From Afipia felis ATCC 53690 (GTDB lineage: Bacteria > Pseudomonadota > Alphaproteobacteria > Rhizobiales > Xanthobacteraceae), in the NCBI RefSeq assembly GCF_000314735.2, contig NZ_KB375270.1, positions 310,001 through 374,000 of the forward strand: DNA of 64,000 nt. Direction: 5' to 3'. Below, piece after piece: positions 50,722-59,996 of the stretch; within the stretch, counting starts at the first letter, position 1, and every line of letters starts with the position of its first letter. Under the pieces are notes generated by a model. It worked only from the letters and a program-made list of their open reading frames with translations, did not search any database and was not told the origin of the DNA. A program made the translations under genes and the position numbers.

Positions 50722-52422
50722 TCAGAGCGCCAGTGCCCGTCCGTCGCTGCGCGGATCGTGCGCACCGGTGATCGTGCCGTCCGCGTCGATCTTGATCGCG
50801 CCGGGATGGCCCGCGAGCTGGCTTTGCGCCGGAATCGCGCTGATCTCGTGTCCGCGCGCGGCAAGCTCCTTGAACACGGCATCTCCGGCATCCTGCTCAA
50901 GCTTCAGGCTGTCGCGTGTGTCGGAGAAGGTCTTGCCGAGCAGGAAGCGCGGCCTCGCGAGCGCAGTCAGCGGGTCCATGTTGTAGTCGATGAGGCGAGT
51001 CAGGATGGCGGTGAGTGTCTGCGGCTGACCGTCGGCGCCTTGCGTGCCGTAGAGAATCCGCGGCTTACCGTCCTTGAGATAGATGCCCGGATTGAGCGTG
51101 TGGAACGGCCGCTTGCCGGGCTCCAGCCGGTTCGGACTCTTGGGGTCGATCCGGAACGAGGCGCCGCGATTGTGCCAGAGAATGCCGGTGTCGCCGGCGA
51201 CAAAACCGCTGCCCCAATCATAATAGACTGTCTGCAGCATGCTGACGCAGTTGCCTTGAGGATCGGTCGCGCCGATGTAGACGGTATCGGCCTTCTTGAA
51301 GACATGCGGCCAGGGTGCCGCTTTGGCCATGTCGATCGCCTTGGCGTGGGCGTCGAGGTTCTCCTTCGAGAGCAGGAAGTTCACCGGCACGTCGACGAAT
51401 TCCGGATCGCCGATGAGGTTACGGTCGATGAAGGCCGGTTTCACGGCCTCGACCATCAGATGGTAGTGGTCCGCGCTGCCCTCGGGATATTTTGAGAGAT
51501 CGAAACGGTCGAGAATGCCCATGATCTCGAGCGTGGTGATGCCTTGCGTGGGCGGCCGGATGCCCAATAGCTCGCCGCCACGATATTTGACGCGAAGCGG
51601 GGCTTCGTCCCGCGCTCTGGTGCGCGCGAGGTCAGTCGCCGTGAGGGGAGAGCCCATGGCCTTGAGACCCGCGGCGACACGTTCGGCAAGCTTGCCTTCG
51701 TAGAAATCACGGCCGCCGTTCTTCGCGAGCATCTCCAGCGAATCTGCAAGTTGCGGCTGGACGAGCTTCTCGCCGACTTCGGGGATTTTCCCGTTCGGCA
51801 TGAAGATGCGCTGGATGTCCGGCCAGTCCTTGAGGTTCTTTTCCTCGAAGCTCTGCCAGAATTTCTGCGACGGGGTGACAGGAAAACCATTGCGCGCGTA
51901 TTCGATCGGACGCTTGAACAAAGACTCCCAGCTTTGTTTGCCGCCCCATGCCTTGCGGCTGAAATCGAAAGCCTGATCCCAGGTGTCGACGGCGGCCGCC
52001 GTGGTGAGCGCGGATTGCGGACCGCGGATCGGAATCGATCCCTTGTAGTCGGGAGGATTGGCCGCGGCCTGTCCGATACCGGAGAGTGTGCGCACGTTGC
52101 CGTTGCGGTCGCTGAGAACCATGAAGGAGTCGCCGCCGAGACCGCAGAAATGCGGGTAGGTGACGGACAGCGTCGCGGCGATGGCGATCGCGGCTTCGAT
52201 GGCGTTGCCGCCGTTCTGCAAAACTTCGAGGCCCGCGCGCGTCGCGAGTTCGTGCGGACTCGTCACCATGCCTTTCGTTGAGCGTGCAAGGGCGGAGGGA
52301 TCGGCTGCGGCCCAGGCCATTGTCGGCATGGCAGACGCGGCAGCGAGTGCGGCGGAGCCGAGCAATGCATCTCTGCGGGTGAGTGAAAAAGGCTTGTCGG
52401 CGAAAGGATGATGACTGGACAT
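50722..52422 (-). CDS. Gamma-glutamyltransferase family protein, Tat-exported
   Basis: 566 residues from ATG 52422, giving a twin-arginine signal (SLTRRDALLGSAALAAASAMP). Ntn-hydrolase of the GGT family: NAIEAAIAIAATLSVTYPHFCGLGGD near the N terminus (landmark), then the autoprocessing/catalytic Thr in DTVYIGATDPQGNCVS, followed by the small-subunit part ending with HPGAIKIDADGTITGAHDPRSDG. The TTH of classical GGTs is TVY here, as in YwrD-like members. Likely periplasmic glutathione or gamma-glutamyl-peptide breakdown. A longer frame to 52581 reads through a repeat and is not used. Confidence 0.92.
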   Translation of the reverse strand: MSSHHPFADKPFSLTRRDALLGSAALAAASAMPTMAWAAADPSALARSTKGMVTSPHELATRAGLEVLQNGGNAIEAAIAIAATLSVTYPHFCGLGGDSFMVLSDRNGNVRTLSGIGQAAANPPDYKGSIPIRGPQSALTTAAAVDTWDQAFDFSRKAWGGKQSWESLFKRPIEYARNGFPVTPSQKFWQSFEEKNLKDWPDIQRIFMPNGKIPEVGEKLVQPQLADSLEMLAKNGGRDFYEGKLAERVAAGLKAMGSPLTATDLARTRARDEAPLRVKYRGGELLGIRPPTQGITTLEIMGILDRFDLSKYPEGSADHYHLMVEAVKPAFIDRNLIGDPEFVDVPVNFLLSKENLDAHAKAIDMAKAAPWPHVFKKADTVYIGATDPQGNCVSMLQTVYYDWGSGFVAGDTGILWHNRGASFRIDPKSPNRLEPGKRPFHTLNPGIYLKDGKPRILYGTQGADGQPQTLTAILTRLIDYNMDPLTALARPRFLLGKTFSDTRDSLKLEQDAGDAVFKELAARGHEISAIPAQSQLAGHPGAIKIDADGTITGAHDPRSDGRALAL

Positions 52423-52558
52423 AGTTGTTTCCTCGACGTTCCTTGTGCGCTCGCTGTCAGCGTGTTGCTGAAACGGCATCTCGCTCAGGAGACATGCGAA
52501 CTGTAGGTTCGGCGAGTCATTGCGTAAAGCGGTGCACGCTTTGCTGCGTTGTCGCAGA

Positions 52559-52608
52559 CAGCTAGGAATTTTCTGATTCACCTGCGCTTGCAGCTAGGAA
52601 TTTTCTGA
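52559..52608. repeat. Duplicated 18-bp element upstream of the GGT gene
   Basis: CAGCTAGGAATTTTCTGA occurs at 52559-52576 and again at 52591-52608, 32 bp apart start to start, which puts both copies on the same face of the helix (about three turns). They lie 137-186 bp upstream of the GGT start, behind the LysR gene. Each contains the partly symmetric AGGAATTTTCT. Probable tandem regulator sites. Confidence 0.75.
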
Positions 52609-52702
52609 GCTGCTTGCGCGTGCCGCTGCCGAAGAGGATCGCAACATTCAGTGCAGCGGGCCTTGCGACGCAATCTCGGCGCGTTGTGGCGCGGCCGGTC
52701 AA

Positions 52703-53614
52703 TCATTCAGCCGCGAATGCGGGCTTCTGACGCGTTCTCTTGAGAGTGTGGGCTGAATCGACCGTGCCATGGTTTTGGTCGGCTATGCGAAGCATGATGC
52801 TGAGCGCGTCATTGATGACTTGCTCGTCACGCTCGACTGCAAACACGACGTAGGCCGGCATGAAGAACTCCGGCGCATCTTCGACTATATGAAGCTTGCC
52901 GTCCTTCACAAATGGCCAGACCATCCGGGCCGGAAAATAGCCCGCACCTCCGGTCTTCAAAATATGCTGCAACCCCAGCCAGCCTATGTTTGCAACGAGC
53001 GATGATCCGGTGAAATCCGGAAAGCACGTGTTGTGGCGGGTATAGAACTCAGGACCCCAGTCGACATACACGTAATCGGATTGCGGGTGTGGCGGTCTGT
53101 CCGGTGAACTTGCAACCATCACCAGACGTTCTTCGAACAATTGCTGAATTTTAAGTCCGGGTCGGCTTTGCGGCGTATACATCACTCCGATGTCGAGGCG
53201 TCCCTCGATCAGACCCTGCATGATCTCGGGCTCGATTCCGCTTTCTGCCCGAATGGAAATCGCCGGATTGCAGCGCTGCATCTCAGGCAGCCATTCCAGC
53301 AGAAACTCCTCCCACAACCCGATGCGGCCACCGATCGCGAGCGACCCGCTAAATCCCGGCGGCAGCCCGACATCATGCCGTGCAAGTTCGAGTGTCCGGA
53401 CAAGAGTTGAGGCGTGGCGCTGGAATTGGCGGCCAGCTGCCGTGAGGGTCGTGCCTGCTTTATTGCGTACAAAAAGAGCGCATCCGAGGTGCTCTTCGAG
53501 TGCATGAATGCGGGTGCTCACCGTGGACTGGCTCACGTGGAGATGTTCTGCCGCGTTGACGAAGCTTCCGGACGTGACGACGGTGAGAAAGGTTCGTGCG
53601 AGTTCGGTATCCAT
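52703..53614 (-). CDS. LysR-family transcription regulator
   Basis: 303 residues. N-terminal helix-turn-helix (ARTFLTVVTSGSFVNAAEHL, HVSQSTVSTRIHALEEHLG), effector domain about 90-290 (SGSLAIGGRIGLWEEFLLEW). It is divergent from the oxalate/formate-type MFS gene across 348 bp and lies upstream of the GGT gene on its own strand; either could be its target. Confidence 0.94.
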   Translation of the reverse strand: MDTELARTFLTVVTSGSFVNAAEHLHVSQSTVSTRIHALEEHLGCALFVRNKAGTTLTAAGRQFQRHASTLVRTLELARHDVGLPPGFSGSLAIGGRIGLWEEFLLEWLPEMQRCNPAISIRAESGIEPEIMQGLIEGRLDIGVMYTPQSRPGLKIQQLFEERLVMVASSPDRPPHPQSDYVYVDWGPEFYTRHNTCFPDFTGSSLVANIGWLGLQHILKTGGAGYFPARMVWPFVKDGKLHIVEDAPEFFMPAYVVFAVERDEQVINDALSIMLRIADQNHGTVDSAHTLKRTRQKPAFAAE

Positions 53615-53962
53615 TGTCGGCTCGTTTGATTGGTGCTCCGCTCATTCACGGACAATAGGAATAATTTGTCAAAGCGATTTGCTGATCAAATGATAGTTCG
53701 GCGTTATTTCGCCGCACGATGTAATCGGGCGGGCGAATTCGCCTTATTGATGAGAGAGGCCAGAACGCCTTCAGCTCCTCCCGGGTTTTCAATAAATCCC
53801 CTGTTTACAAGGCAGTTTCGTCCCTCGGAATTTCATATCGGAAATCCTGATGGCTGCCGTCGACATTATTCGTTTGTCAAAGATGTTTCCGAAAACGGAA
53901 ATATTCGCTGACTCGAAGCTAAGCAATGAATGCGATCGAGTGACGTCCCATGGGAGGGGATA
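53615..53962. promoter_or_regulatory. Divergent control region, LysR and MFS carrier
   Basis: 348 bp, AT-richer than its flanks, without a gene. Symmetric elements are TTTCCG-AAAA-CGGAAA (53886-53901, 61 bp before the MFS start codon) and ATTTG-N18-CAAAT near 53664-53691, close to the lysR start. Both are plausible LysR-type sites; promoters could not be set with confidence. Confidence 0.45.
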
Positions 53963-55399
53963 ATGGCTGTTGCAACGAATACACCGGAGACTTACTCGAA
54001 GGCGTGGCTACCTTTTCTGGATCGAACGAGAACTATCGCAAGGCCGGGTTATAGCCGCTGGATGATTCCGCCGGCAGCGCTTTGCGTTCATCTATGTATC
54101 GGTCAGGCCTATGCGTTCAGCGTGTTCAACCTGCCGATGACCAAGCTGCTTGGCGTCACCCAGTCCGCTCCGGGTGACTGGAAATTGACTGAACTCGGTT
54201 GGATCTTTTCCATCGCCATGCTGTTCCTCGGCATTTCCTCGGCGGTGTTCGGCCGATGGGTCGAGGAGGGTGGCCCACGTAAGGCCATGTTCACGGCAGC
54301 GATTTGCTGGGCGAGCGGCTTCCTGATCTCCGCGCTTGGCGTCCATCTGCATACGCTCTGGCTGATCTATCTAGGCTATGGCGTGATCGGAGGCTGTGCG
54401 CTCGGCATCGGCTACATTTCTCCGGTTTCGACGCTGATGAAATGGTTTCCGGATCGTCCCGGCATGGCGACGGGTATGGCAATCATGGGCTTCGGTGGCG
54501 GCGCGATGATCGCTTCGCCACTATCGGTCTGGCTGATGGGCAAGTTTCATACAGCGACCGATGTTGGTGTGTTCAATACCTTCATCGTCCTTGGCTGCGT
54601 CTACTTCTTCTTCATGATGATGGGCGCGCTGATCGTGCGCGTGCCGGCCGAGGGCTGGAAGCCGGAGGGGTTCGTTCCCGAGGCGGTCGCCAGCAAAAAG
54701 CTCGTCACGACGAACCATGTGTTTGTGTACGACGCGATCAAGACGCCGCAGTTCTGGCTGGTGTGGACCGTGTTGTTCCTCAACACCACGGCGGGTATCG
54801 GTGTGCTCGGTCAGGCATCGGCGATGAGTCAGGAAATGTTCCCAGGCCATATCACCCCGATTGCCGCAGCCGGTCTCGTCGGCCTGATGAGCCTGTTCAA
54901 CATGGGCGGCCGTTTTTCGTGGGCGTCGCTGTCGGACTATATCGGACGCAGGAATACTTACTTCGTGTTCATGTGCCTCGGCTTTGTGCTGTACATTACC
55001 GTGCCTTATGCGGGCGGCAGCGGCAACGTCGTCCTGTTCGTCTGCTGCTTCCTCGTCATCGTGTCGATGTACGGGGGCGGGTTCTCGACCGTTCCTGCCT
55101 ATCTGCGTGACCTGTTCGGTACGCGGTATGTCGGCGCCATCCACGGCATCCTGCTCACCGCCTGGTCGGCGGCGGGTGTCGCGGGTCCGGTGCTGGTCAA
55201 TTACATCCGCGAGTACAACGTCACTCATGGCGTGCCGAAGGCGCAGGCCTACAACACCACCATGTACATCATGGCCGGATTGCTGGTGATCGGCTTCATC
55301 GCCAATGCTTGCGTCAAGGCCGTGGATAAAAAATATCACATGAAGAACGCCACGAGCGCCGATCAGACGGCTCCCGAAGGCGTGCCTGCAAGCGTTTAA
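53963..55399 (+). CDS. MFS transporter, oxalate/formate antiporter (OxlT) type
   Basis: 478 residues from ATG 53963 (GGGAGGGG upstream). Twelve membrane helices; OxlT-like features: WMIPPAALCVHLCIGQAYAFSVF at helix 1 (landmark), GGCALGIGYISPVSTLMKWFPD, RPGMATGMAIMGFGGGAMI and the second-half IGRRNTYFVFM loop. Exchanges or imports small carboxylates. It is immediately followed by a 40-residue one-helix gene that matches the small subunit annotated with this carrier type, then a terminator, so the pair forms one transcript. Confidence 0.92.
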   Translation: MAVATNTPETYSKAWLPFLDRTRTIARPGYSRWMIPPAALCVHLCIGQAYAFSVFNLPMTKLLGVTQSAPGDWKLTELGWIFSIAMLFLGISSAVFGRWVEEGGPRKAMFTAAICWASGFLISALGVHLHTLWLIYLGYGVIGGCALGIGYISPVSTLMKWFPDRPGMATGMAIMGFGGGAMIASPLSVWLMGKFHTATDVGVFNTFIVLGCVYFFFMMMGALIVRVPAEGWKPEGFVPEAVASKKLVTTNHVFVYDAIKTPQFWLVWTVLFLNTTAGIGVLGQASAMSQEMFPGHITPIAAAGLVGLMSLFNMGGRFSWASLSDYIGRRNTYFVFMCLGFVLYITVPYAGGSGNVVLFVCCFLVIVSMYGGGFSTVPAYLRDLFGTRYVGAIHGILLTAWSAAGVAGPVLVNYIREYNVTHGVPKAQAYNTTMYIMAGLLVIGFIANACVKAVDKKYHMKNATSADQTAPEGVPASV

Positions 55400-55502
55400 A
55401 CGTCCACCAGCAGATGCGAGCGACCCGGATCAGTTCGCTCGCATCTGTGCCAATCATCGTTACGCACTCAATCAATCATCAATGCCGATAAAGGGATTTG
55501 AC

Positions 55503-55625
55503 ATGCAGCAGACCGAAACCAAAACCAGTCCCATTTCGCTGATATTGGCGTGGGGTTTCGTGGGAATTCCTCTCCTTGCCGGCGTCAGCCAGACGCTGGT
55601 CAATGCAATGAAGCTCTTTTACTGA
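55503..55625 (+). CDS. MFS transporter small subunit (40 aa)
   Basis: From ATG 55503: polar start MQQTETKTSP, then ISLILAWGFVGIPLLAGVSQ (single membrane helix) and TLVNAMKLFY at the end. Gene catalogues list such short one-helix proteins next to OxlT-type MFS carriers as a small subunit; I assign it from that context and length. 103 bp after the carrier, followed by a strong terminator. The AT-rich 5' side (AAAGGGATTTGAC) supplies the ribosome-binding site. Confidence 0.78.
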   Translation: MQQTETKTSPISLILAWGFVGIPLLAGVSQTLVNAMKLFY

Positions 55626-55692
55626 AGGAGGTGTCGAAGCCGCGCGAACTCGCGTCTTCAAGTACCTGATGCAGTGTTTCTACCCCAGGACT

Positions 55693-55721
55693 GACCAACC
55701 CCACCGTGGGTTGGTCTTTTT
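55693..55721 (+). terminator. Rho-independent terminator after the MFS pair
   Basis: 9-bp stem GACCAACCC/GGGTTGGTC with a six-base loop and five T directly after it, 67 bp behind the small-subunit stop. Confidence 0.92.
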
Positions 55722-55768
55722 GTATGTACGGGACGGAATGCACGGGCCGTGGTGCGCCGTCATTCCTC

Positions 55769-56443
55769 TCATCGGTCGGGTGGTCCTTGCAGCGCGATCT
55801 CGGCGCCTTGCGCGCGGGCGATCGTGGCGAGCATGCAGCCTTCGCAATAACGGCGATCCTTATAGTCGATCCAGTTGTGCGCGAAGATGCGATCACTCGG
55901 AATGCCGTAGCGTGCCTGCAGCACGCGGACGAGAATCCGCCACGCCTCGATCTGCGCCTCTGTCACCGGCTTGCGGACGTTGGGATAGTTGCCCGTGAAT
56001 TCGACGCCGATCGAATTGTTATTCGGCGTGAGGCGGAAGGTCTCGCGGTTGTCGATGAACTTGTCGTCGTTGCGATTGCCGCCGAGCCGCACATGCTTGG
56101 GCGTCGCCCATTCGCCGACGGCCCAGTAGACGGTGCCGTCCGTTTCCACCCAGATTGTCGCGCCGCGCCCTTCTGGGTTTTTCGTTTGACGTAAAGCGTT
56201 GCGAAGGGCCGAGCCGGGCGGACCTTCGCTCTGGTGCACGACGACGTTGTGCCAGAGGTTTGCGTCCGCGCGATCGCCCCACGGCACCAGCCAGACGATG
56301 TTGAGGCCGGGGATGTCCGGCGTGCCGCTTTGACGCGCGAGGGTTTCCAGAGACGGAGCGGGTTCAGACAACGAAGCAGACTGTGCCGCGAGTGGCGAAC
56401 TCCCGGCGATGAGACATGCAATTATCAGAACGAAGCGAACCAC
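55769..56443 (-). CDS. Exported N-acetylmuramoyl-L-alanine amidase/PGRP-like protein
   Basis: 224 residues, GTG start giving a signal peptide (MVRFVLIIACLIAGSSPLAAQ). Amidase_2/peptidoglycan-recognition fold: zinc His in NVVVHQSEGPPGSALRNA, SIGVEFTGNYPN, and the second His in IFAHNWIDYKDRRYCEGC. The HQSEGPPGS motif and the Tyr/His of AmpD-like enzymes are recognisable. Cleaves the amide bond between MurNAc and the stem peptide. First of a three-gene cell-wall group with two deacetylases, all on the minus strand. Confidence 0.85.
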   Translation of the reverse strand: MVRFVLIIACLIAGSSPLAAQSASLSEPAPSLETLARQSGTPDIPGLNIVWLVPWGDRADANLWHNVVVHQSEGPPGSALRNALRQTKNPEGRGATIWVETDGTVYWAVGEWATPKHVRLGGNRNDDKFIDNRETFRLTPNNNSIGVEFTGNYPNVRKPVTEAQIEAWRILVRVLQARYGIPSDRIFAHNWIDYKDRRYCEGCMLATIARAQGAEIALQGPPDR

Positions 56444-56567
56444 CAGGCTCCATCCGGCAAGAGTGACCTTATGGAAAGCCTAATGACAGCAAGGGGTCGG
56501 CGATAGATGCATGCAGGACACAGCCGGTGGAAAAATCCGGCTTGAACAACATAGCTCCGGCTGCGCT

Positions 56568-57653
56568 TTACTCTCGCGGCAGGGCCGAGGCTGCCTTGAG
56601 ATAGGGCGATTTCGGTTCGTCCTCGCTGAACTGAAATGAAGCGGCGGACAACGACAGAAGGGCTGCGGCCGCGTCCTGCGCACGGGCGTCGGCATGCATG
56701 TTCCACCACAGCGCGCTGATGTCGCCCTTGCGCGATGTCTGGATCATCGCAGGAACGGTAGCCATTGCAGCGGTCTTGTTCGCGGCACGGACCGGCTGGG
56801 GCGCGAAGCGAAAGCGCATGCCGTCGGCAGTTGCCTGCACCGGCTCGACCGGATGCAGGTGCCATTGCCACGGTGCGGTCGGCGTCTTCGGCATGTCCTT
56901 CGTTGCTGGTACGACATGGACGATGCGATAGCCGCGTGCTTTCAACTCGCGCAGAATGTTCGGCAATGCCTTTTCGGTGCGTGCCTGAATGTCGTGCAGC
57001 AGCAGTACGCCGCGACCCTTCGCCTCGAGGCGGCTGATCGCGAGTTGCGTGACGCGCGCGGGCGAGATGCGGTGCCAGTCGTCGGCGGGGAAGTCCGCGC
57101 TCCAGGTCTGGATGCCTTTGGAGGTCAGATAATCTTCCACTTCGCTTGAGCGGAGCAGGCCGGGTATGCGCAGGAACGGTGCGACCTGCGCGGGATCTCC
57201 GAGCGCTGCGGCGGTCGAGGCGATGCCTTCGTTGATCTCGGCCTCGTTCTCTTCGATCGACATCCGGTTCATGCGCAGCGGATGATGCTGGGTGTGGGTG
57301 CCGATGGTGTGACCGGCGTCACGCACTTCGCGCACCATCTGCGGGTAGGCGTTCGCCATCTGGCCGACGATAAAGAAGGTCGCCTTGACGCATTGCGCGG
57401 CGAGGATGTCGAGGATCGGCTTGGTGTGTTTCGGCAGCGGACCGTCGTCGAAGGTCAGCACCACCTCATGGTCATTGAGTGGCAGCGTCTCCGGATATTG
57501 CATGGTGCCGATGCGCGGATGCTCAGTGGGGTCGACCACCAGCGTGCGCGAGGTGCCGAGCGCATCGGGATGGCCAGGGCATTCGGCGGCATGCGCGAAC
57601 GGCGTGGCAGATAATACGAGCAGGGTGGCGGAGCAGAGGACAAGAGAGCGCAT
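56568..57653 (-). CDS. Exported polysaccharide deacetylase (NodB homology)
   Basis: 361 residues with signal peptide (MRSLVLCSATLLVLSATPFAHA). NodB domain about 60-240: motif 1 VVLTFDDGPLP (catalytic and metal Asp), motif 2 HTIGTHTQHHP (HxxxxH), motif 3 FLRIPGLLRSSEV (R-x-P) and motif 5 GRGVLLLHDIQ. A ~100-residue C-terminal extension (APWQWHLHPVEP onward) is not part of the family core. Paralogue of the next gene. Substrate likely peptidoglycan or a surface glycan. Confidence 0.93.
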   Translation of the reverse strand: MRSLVLCSATLLVLSATPFAHAAECPGHPDALGTSRTLVVDPTEHPRIGTMQYPETLPLNDHEVVLTFDDGPLPKHTKPILDILAAQCVKATFFIVGQMANAYPQMVREVRDAGHTIGTHTQHHPLRMNRMSIEENEAEINEGIASTAAALGDPAQVAPFLRIPGLLRSSEVEDYLTSKGIQTWSADFPADDWHRISPARVTQLAISRLEAKGRGVLLLHDIQARTEKALPNILRELKARGYRIVHVVPATKDMPKTPTAPWQWHLHPVEPVQATADGMRFRFAPQPVRAANKTAAMATVPAMIQTSRKGDISALWWNMHADARAQDAAAALLSLSAASFQFSEDEPKSPYLKAASALPRE

Positions 57654-57715
57654 GGAATTGCCGTAGCGGATTTGCGAGAGTCGGAACAGGGTGGATGGCC
57701 TCTATGAAGGGCAGG

Positions 57716-58507
57716 TTAATTGGTGGCGTTGCCTGTGGACGTCATGGAACCTGTGTCGCCCGCGGGTACCACATGCACCACCTTGTAGCCGTTCTGTTTC
57801 AGATAGCGCAGGAAGCCAGGCAGCATCGCGGCGGTTTGCGATTTGATGTCGTGCAGCAGGATTATGCCCTTGCGGGCATGCGCAAGGCGCGTCGTCAATA
57901 AGTCGAGTTCCTGCTCGGGCGTCATCTTCAGCCAGTCGCTCGCCCACAAGTCTGCGCCGAATACGACGGCCCCGCGTTTCTCCATCTCGTCCAGCAGCGC
58001 GGGCGTCGAGGCGAAGTACGGAAACCTGAACAGCCGAACGGCACCGGGCTTTGCCGGGCCGAGAGCTGCGGCCTCGGCAGCGAACCCCTTGTCGATGTCG
58101 GCGAGCGCCTTCGCCTTGTCGAGGTGGTTCAGCATCGGGTGCGACCATGTGTGGTTGCCGATGCTGTGGCCCTGCCGGACCATGGCTTTCAGCATCTGGG
58201 GAGAGGCCTCGGCGTTGCGGCCGATCACGAAGAAAGTCGCCTGCACGCATTCGGCCGAAAGGGCGGCGAGCACCTTGCCGGTGGTGGCGGGCAACGGGCC
58301 GTCGTCGAACGTCAGCACCACTTCCTTGTCGTTGAGCGGCAGGGTCTGCGGAAAGCTCTTCAAGCCGACACGCGGTGTGGTTTTGACGTCGACCGTAATG
58401 GTGCGCGCAGTGCCGAGCGCGTCGGGCCGGGGGCAGGTTGCTGCATGCACATCGCCGCAGACCGTCATCAGTCCGACGATCAAACAGGCGCTGAGGGCGG
58501 TTTTCAT
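57716..58507 (-). CDS. Exported polysaccharide deacetylase (NodB homology), paralogue
   Basis: 263 residues from ATG 58507 with signal peptide (MKTALSACLIVGLMTVCGDVHA). Same domain plan as its neighbour: VVLTFDDGPLPATT, HSIGNHTWSHP, FRFPYFASTPA, GIILLHDIK, and the shared TLPLNDKEVVLTFDDGPLP block (SLND in the other is DHE). It lacks the long C-terminal extension. The two genes are 62 bp apart in tandem, a clear old duplication. Confidence 0.93.
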   Translation of the reverse strand: MKTALSACLIVGLMTVCGDVHAATCPRPDALGTARTITVDVKTTPRVGLKSFPQTLPLNDKEVVLTFDDGPLPATTGKVLAALSAECVQATFFVIGRNAEASPQMLKAMVRQGHSIGNHTWSHPMLNHLDKAKALADIDKGFAAEAAALGPAKPGAVRLFRFPYFASTPALLDEMEKRGAVVFGADLWASDWLKMTPEQELDLLTTRLAHARKGIILLHDIKSQTAAMLPGFLRYLKQNGYKVVHVVPAGDTGSMTSTGNATN

Positions 58508-58701
58508 GTGAAAGCACCGGAAAGGCGGATCGGCCCCCGACATGCGCGGATGCGCTGTTCCCGGGCCGCGGCCATGGCGTATTGCGGCGGAGGCTCAGGC
58601 GCAATGGACGATTTGGCTATGCATGGCCGACCTGCCGGCGCCGGGGCGTAAGCCTCACTTCGGCGGTAATTTAACCTCGCCTTAACCATAAATGGCCGAC
58701 C

Positions 58702-59052
58702 ATGGGCGACCCTGAATTCCTCATGGGATGGCAGATGAAGCGCTTGCGACTGAAAGCGGACGGACGGATCGTCGAGGTGGTCGACGGTCAGGAGGCGCCG
58801 TTTGTCGCGGGACCTGCTTCCACTATCGATTCCGAGACGGGTGTCACGCCGCATGTTCGCGAGTTGCGGCTGCGGGCCAAGCTGACGCAGGCCGAATTCG
58901 CCACCAAACTGTGCGTACCGATCGAGACCATTCGCAACTGGGAGCAGGGCAAGCGTTCGCCGCGCGGCCCCGCGCGTGCGCTTCTGGCCGTGATCGCCCA
59001 TGCGCCGGACATGGTGTTCGCCGCGCTTGCAGCCAACGGTCCGCGCAACTGA
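58702..59052 (+). CDS. XRE-type helix-turn-helix regulator
   Basis: 116 residues. N-terminal ~50 residues are charged (MKRLRLKADGRIVEVVDG). A Cro/XRE-type HTH follows at about 50-110: VRELRLRAKLTQAEFATKLCV, PIETIRNWEQGKRSPRGPARALLAVI. The form is like antitoxin-type or NadS/HigA-related regulators (helix 'IRNWEQGKR'), but no toxin gene is adjacent. Target unknown. Confidence 0.9.
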   Translation: MGDPEFLMGWQMKRLRLKADGRIVEVVDGQEAPFVAGPASTIDSETGVTPHVRELRLRAKLTQAEFATKLCVPIETIRNWEQGKRSPRGPARALLAVIAHAPDMVFAALAANGPRN

Positions 59053-59120
59053 TCGCGAATTGCGTTCCTGCGGGAGCGCCCCCACATTTCTGTCGTGTGC
59101 GCGAAGTTGCAGGAGCCGTC

Positions 59121-59936
59121 ATGCAATTCGTCGAAGCAGGTGGAGTGCGGATACCGATCCTGGGGCTCGGCACCTGGGAAATGGAAGGGCGCGATTGTTC
59201 GCGCGCGGTGGAGCAGGCGCTACGGCTCGGCTATCGCCTGATCGATACGGCGCAGATTTATGAGAACGAGCGCGAGGTCGGCGAGGGTGTGCGTCTCTCC
59301 GGCGTGCCGCGCAACGAAGTCTTCCTGATTACGAAAGTATGGACTACGCATTTCGCGCCGAACGAACTGGTGCGCTCGGTCAAGGACAGTGTGTCGCGGT
59401 TGAGGTCGGAAATCGACCTGCTGCTGCTGCACTGGCCGAACCCGCAGGTGCCGCTCGCGGAGACTCTCGGCGCGATGGCGCGGGTCAAGGAGCTTGGCCT
59501 CACGCGCCATATTGGTCTGTCGAATTTCACCGTGGCGTTGATGGAGCAGGCGATTGCGCTGAGCCCGGAGCCGCTGGTGTGCGATCAGGTCGAGTACCAT
59601 CCCTATCTCGACCAGACCAAGGTGATCGAGGCGTGCCGCACGCATGATCTTGCGATGATCGCCTATAGTCCGATTGCGAAGGGACGCATCAAGGGAGACG
59701 CGACGCTTATCGAGATCGGCCGACGTTACGGCAAAACCCCCGCGCAAGTCTGCCTGCGCTGGCTGATCCAGCAGGACATCGTCGCTATTCCGCGCACGTC
59801 AAAGGTCGAGCGTTTGTCGGAAAATATTGACGTGTTCGATTTTACCCTCAGCGATCACGACATGGCGGCGCTGTTCGCGATGGGCTCAAAGGAAGGGCGC
59901 ATCACCGATTTCGGCTTCGCGCCTCAATGGGATTAG
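59121..59936 (+). CDS. Aldo/keto reductase
   Basis: 271 residues from ATG 59121 with CAGGAG upstream. NADPH-dependent carbonyl reductase, TIM barrel: GLGTWEM, catalytic tetrad Asp in YRLIDTAQIYENE with Tyr, Lys in FLITKVW and His in LLLLHWPNP, and the cofactor site IPRTSKVERLSEN. Reduces aldehydes such as 2,5-diketo-gluconate or methylglyoxal; substrate not predictable. Confidence 0.94.
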   Translation: MQFVEAGGVRIPILGLGTWEMEGRDCSRAVEQALRLGYRLIDTAQIYENEREVGEGVRLSGVPRNEVFLITKVWTTHFAPNELVRSVKDSVSRLRSEIDLLLLHWPNPQVPLAETLGAMARVKELGLTRHIGLSNFTVALMEQAIALSPEPLVCDQVEYHPYLDQTKVIEACRTHDLAMIAYSPIAKGRIKGDATLIEIGRRYGKTPAQVCLRWLIQQDIVAIPRTSKVERLSENIDVFDFTLSDHDMAALFAMGSKEGRITDFGFAPQWD

Positions 59937-59996
59937 AAAAAGCCATCACCGTAAAAAGAATTTAGACAGCCGCGCCCAAATGGCTATAAGCGGGCG

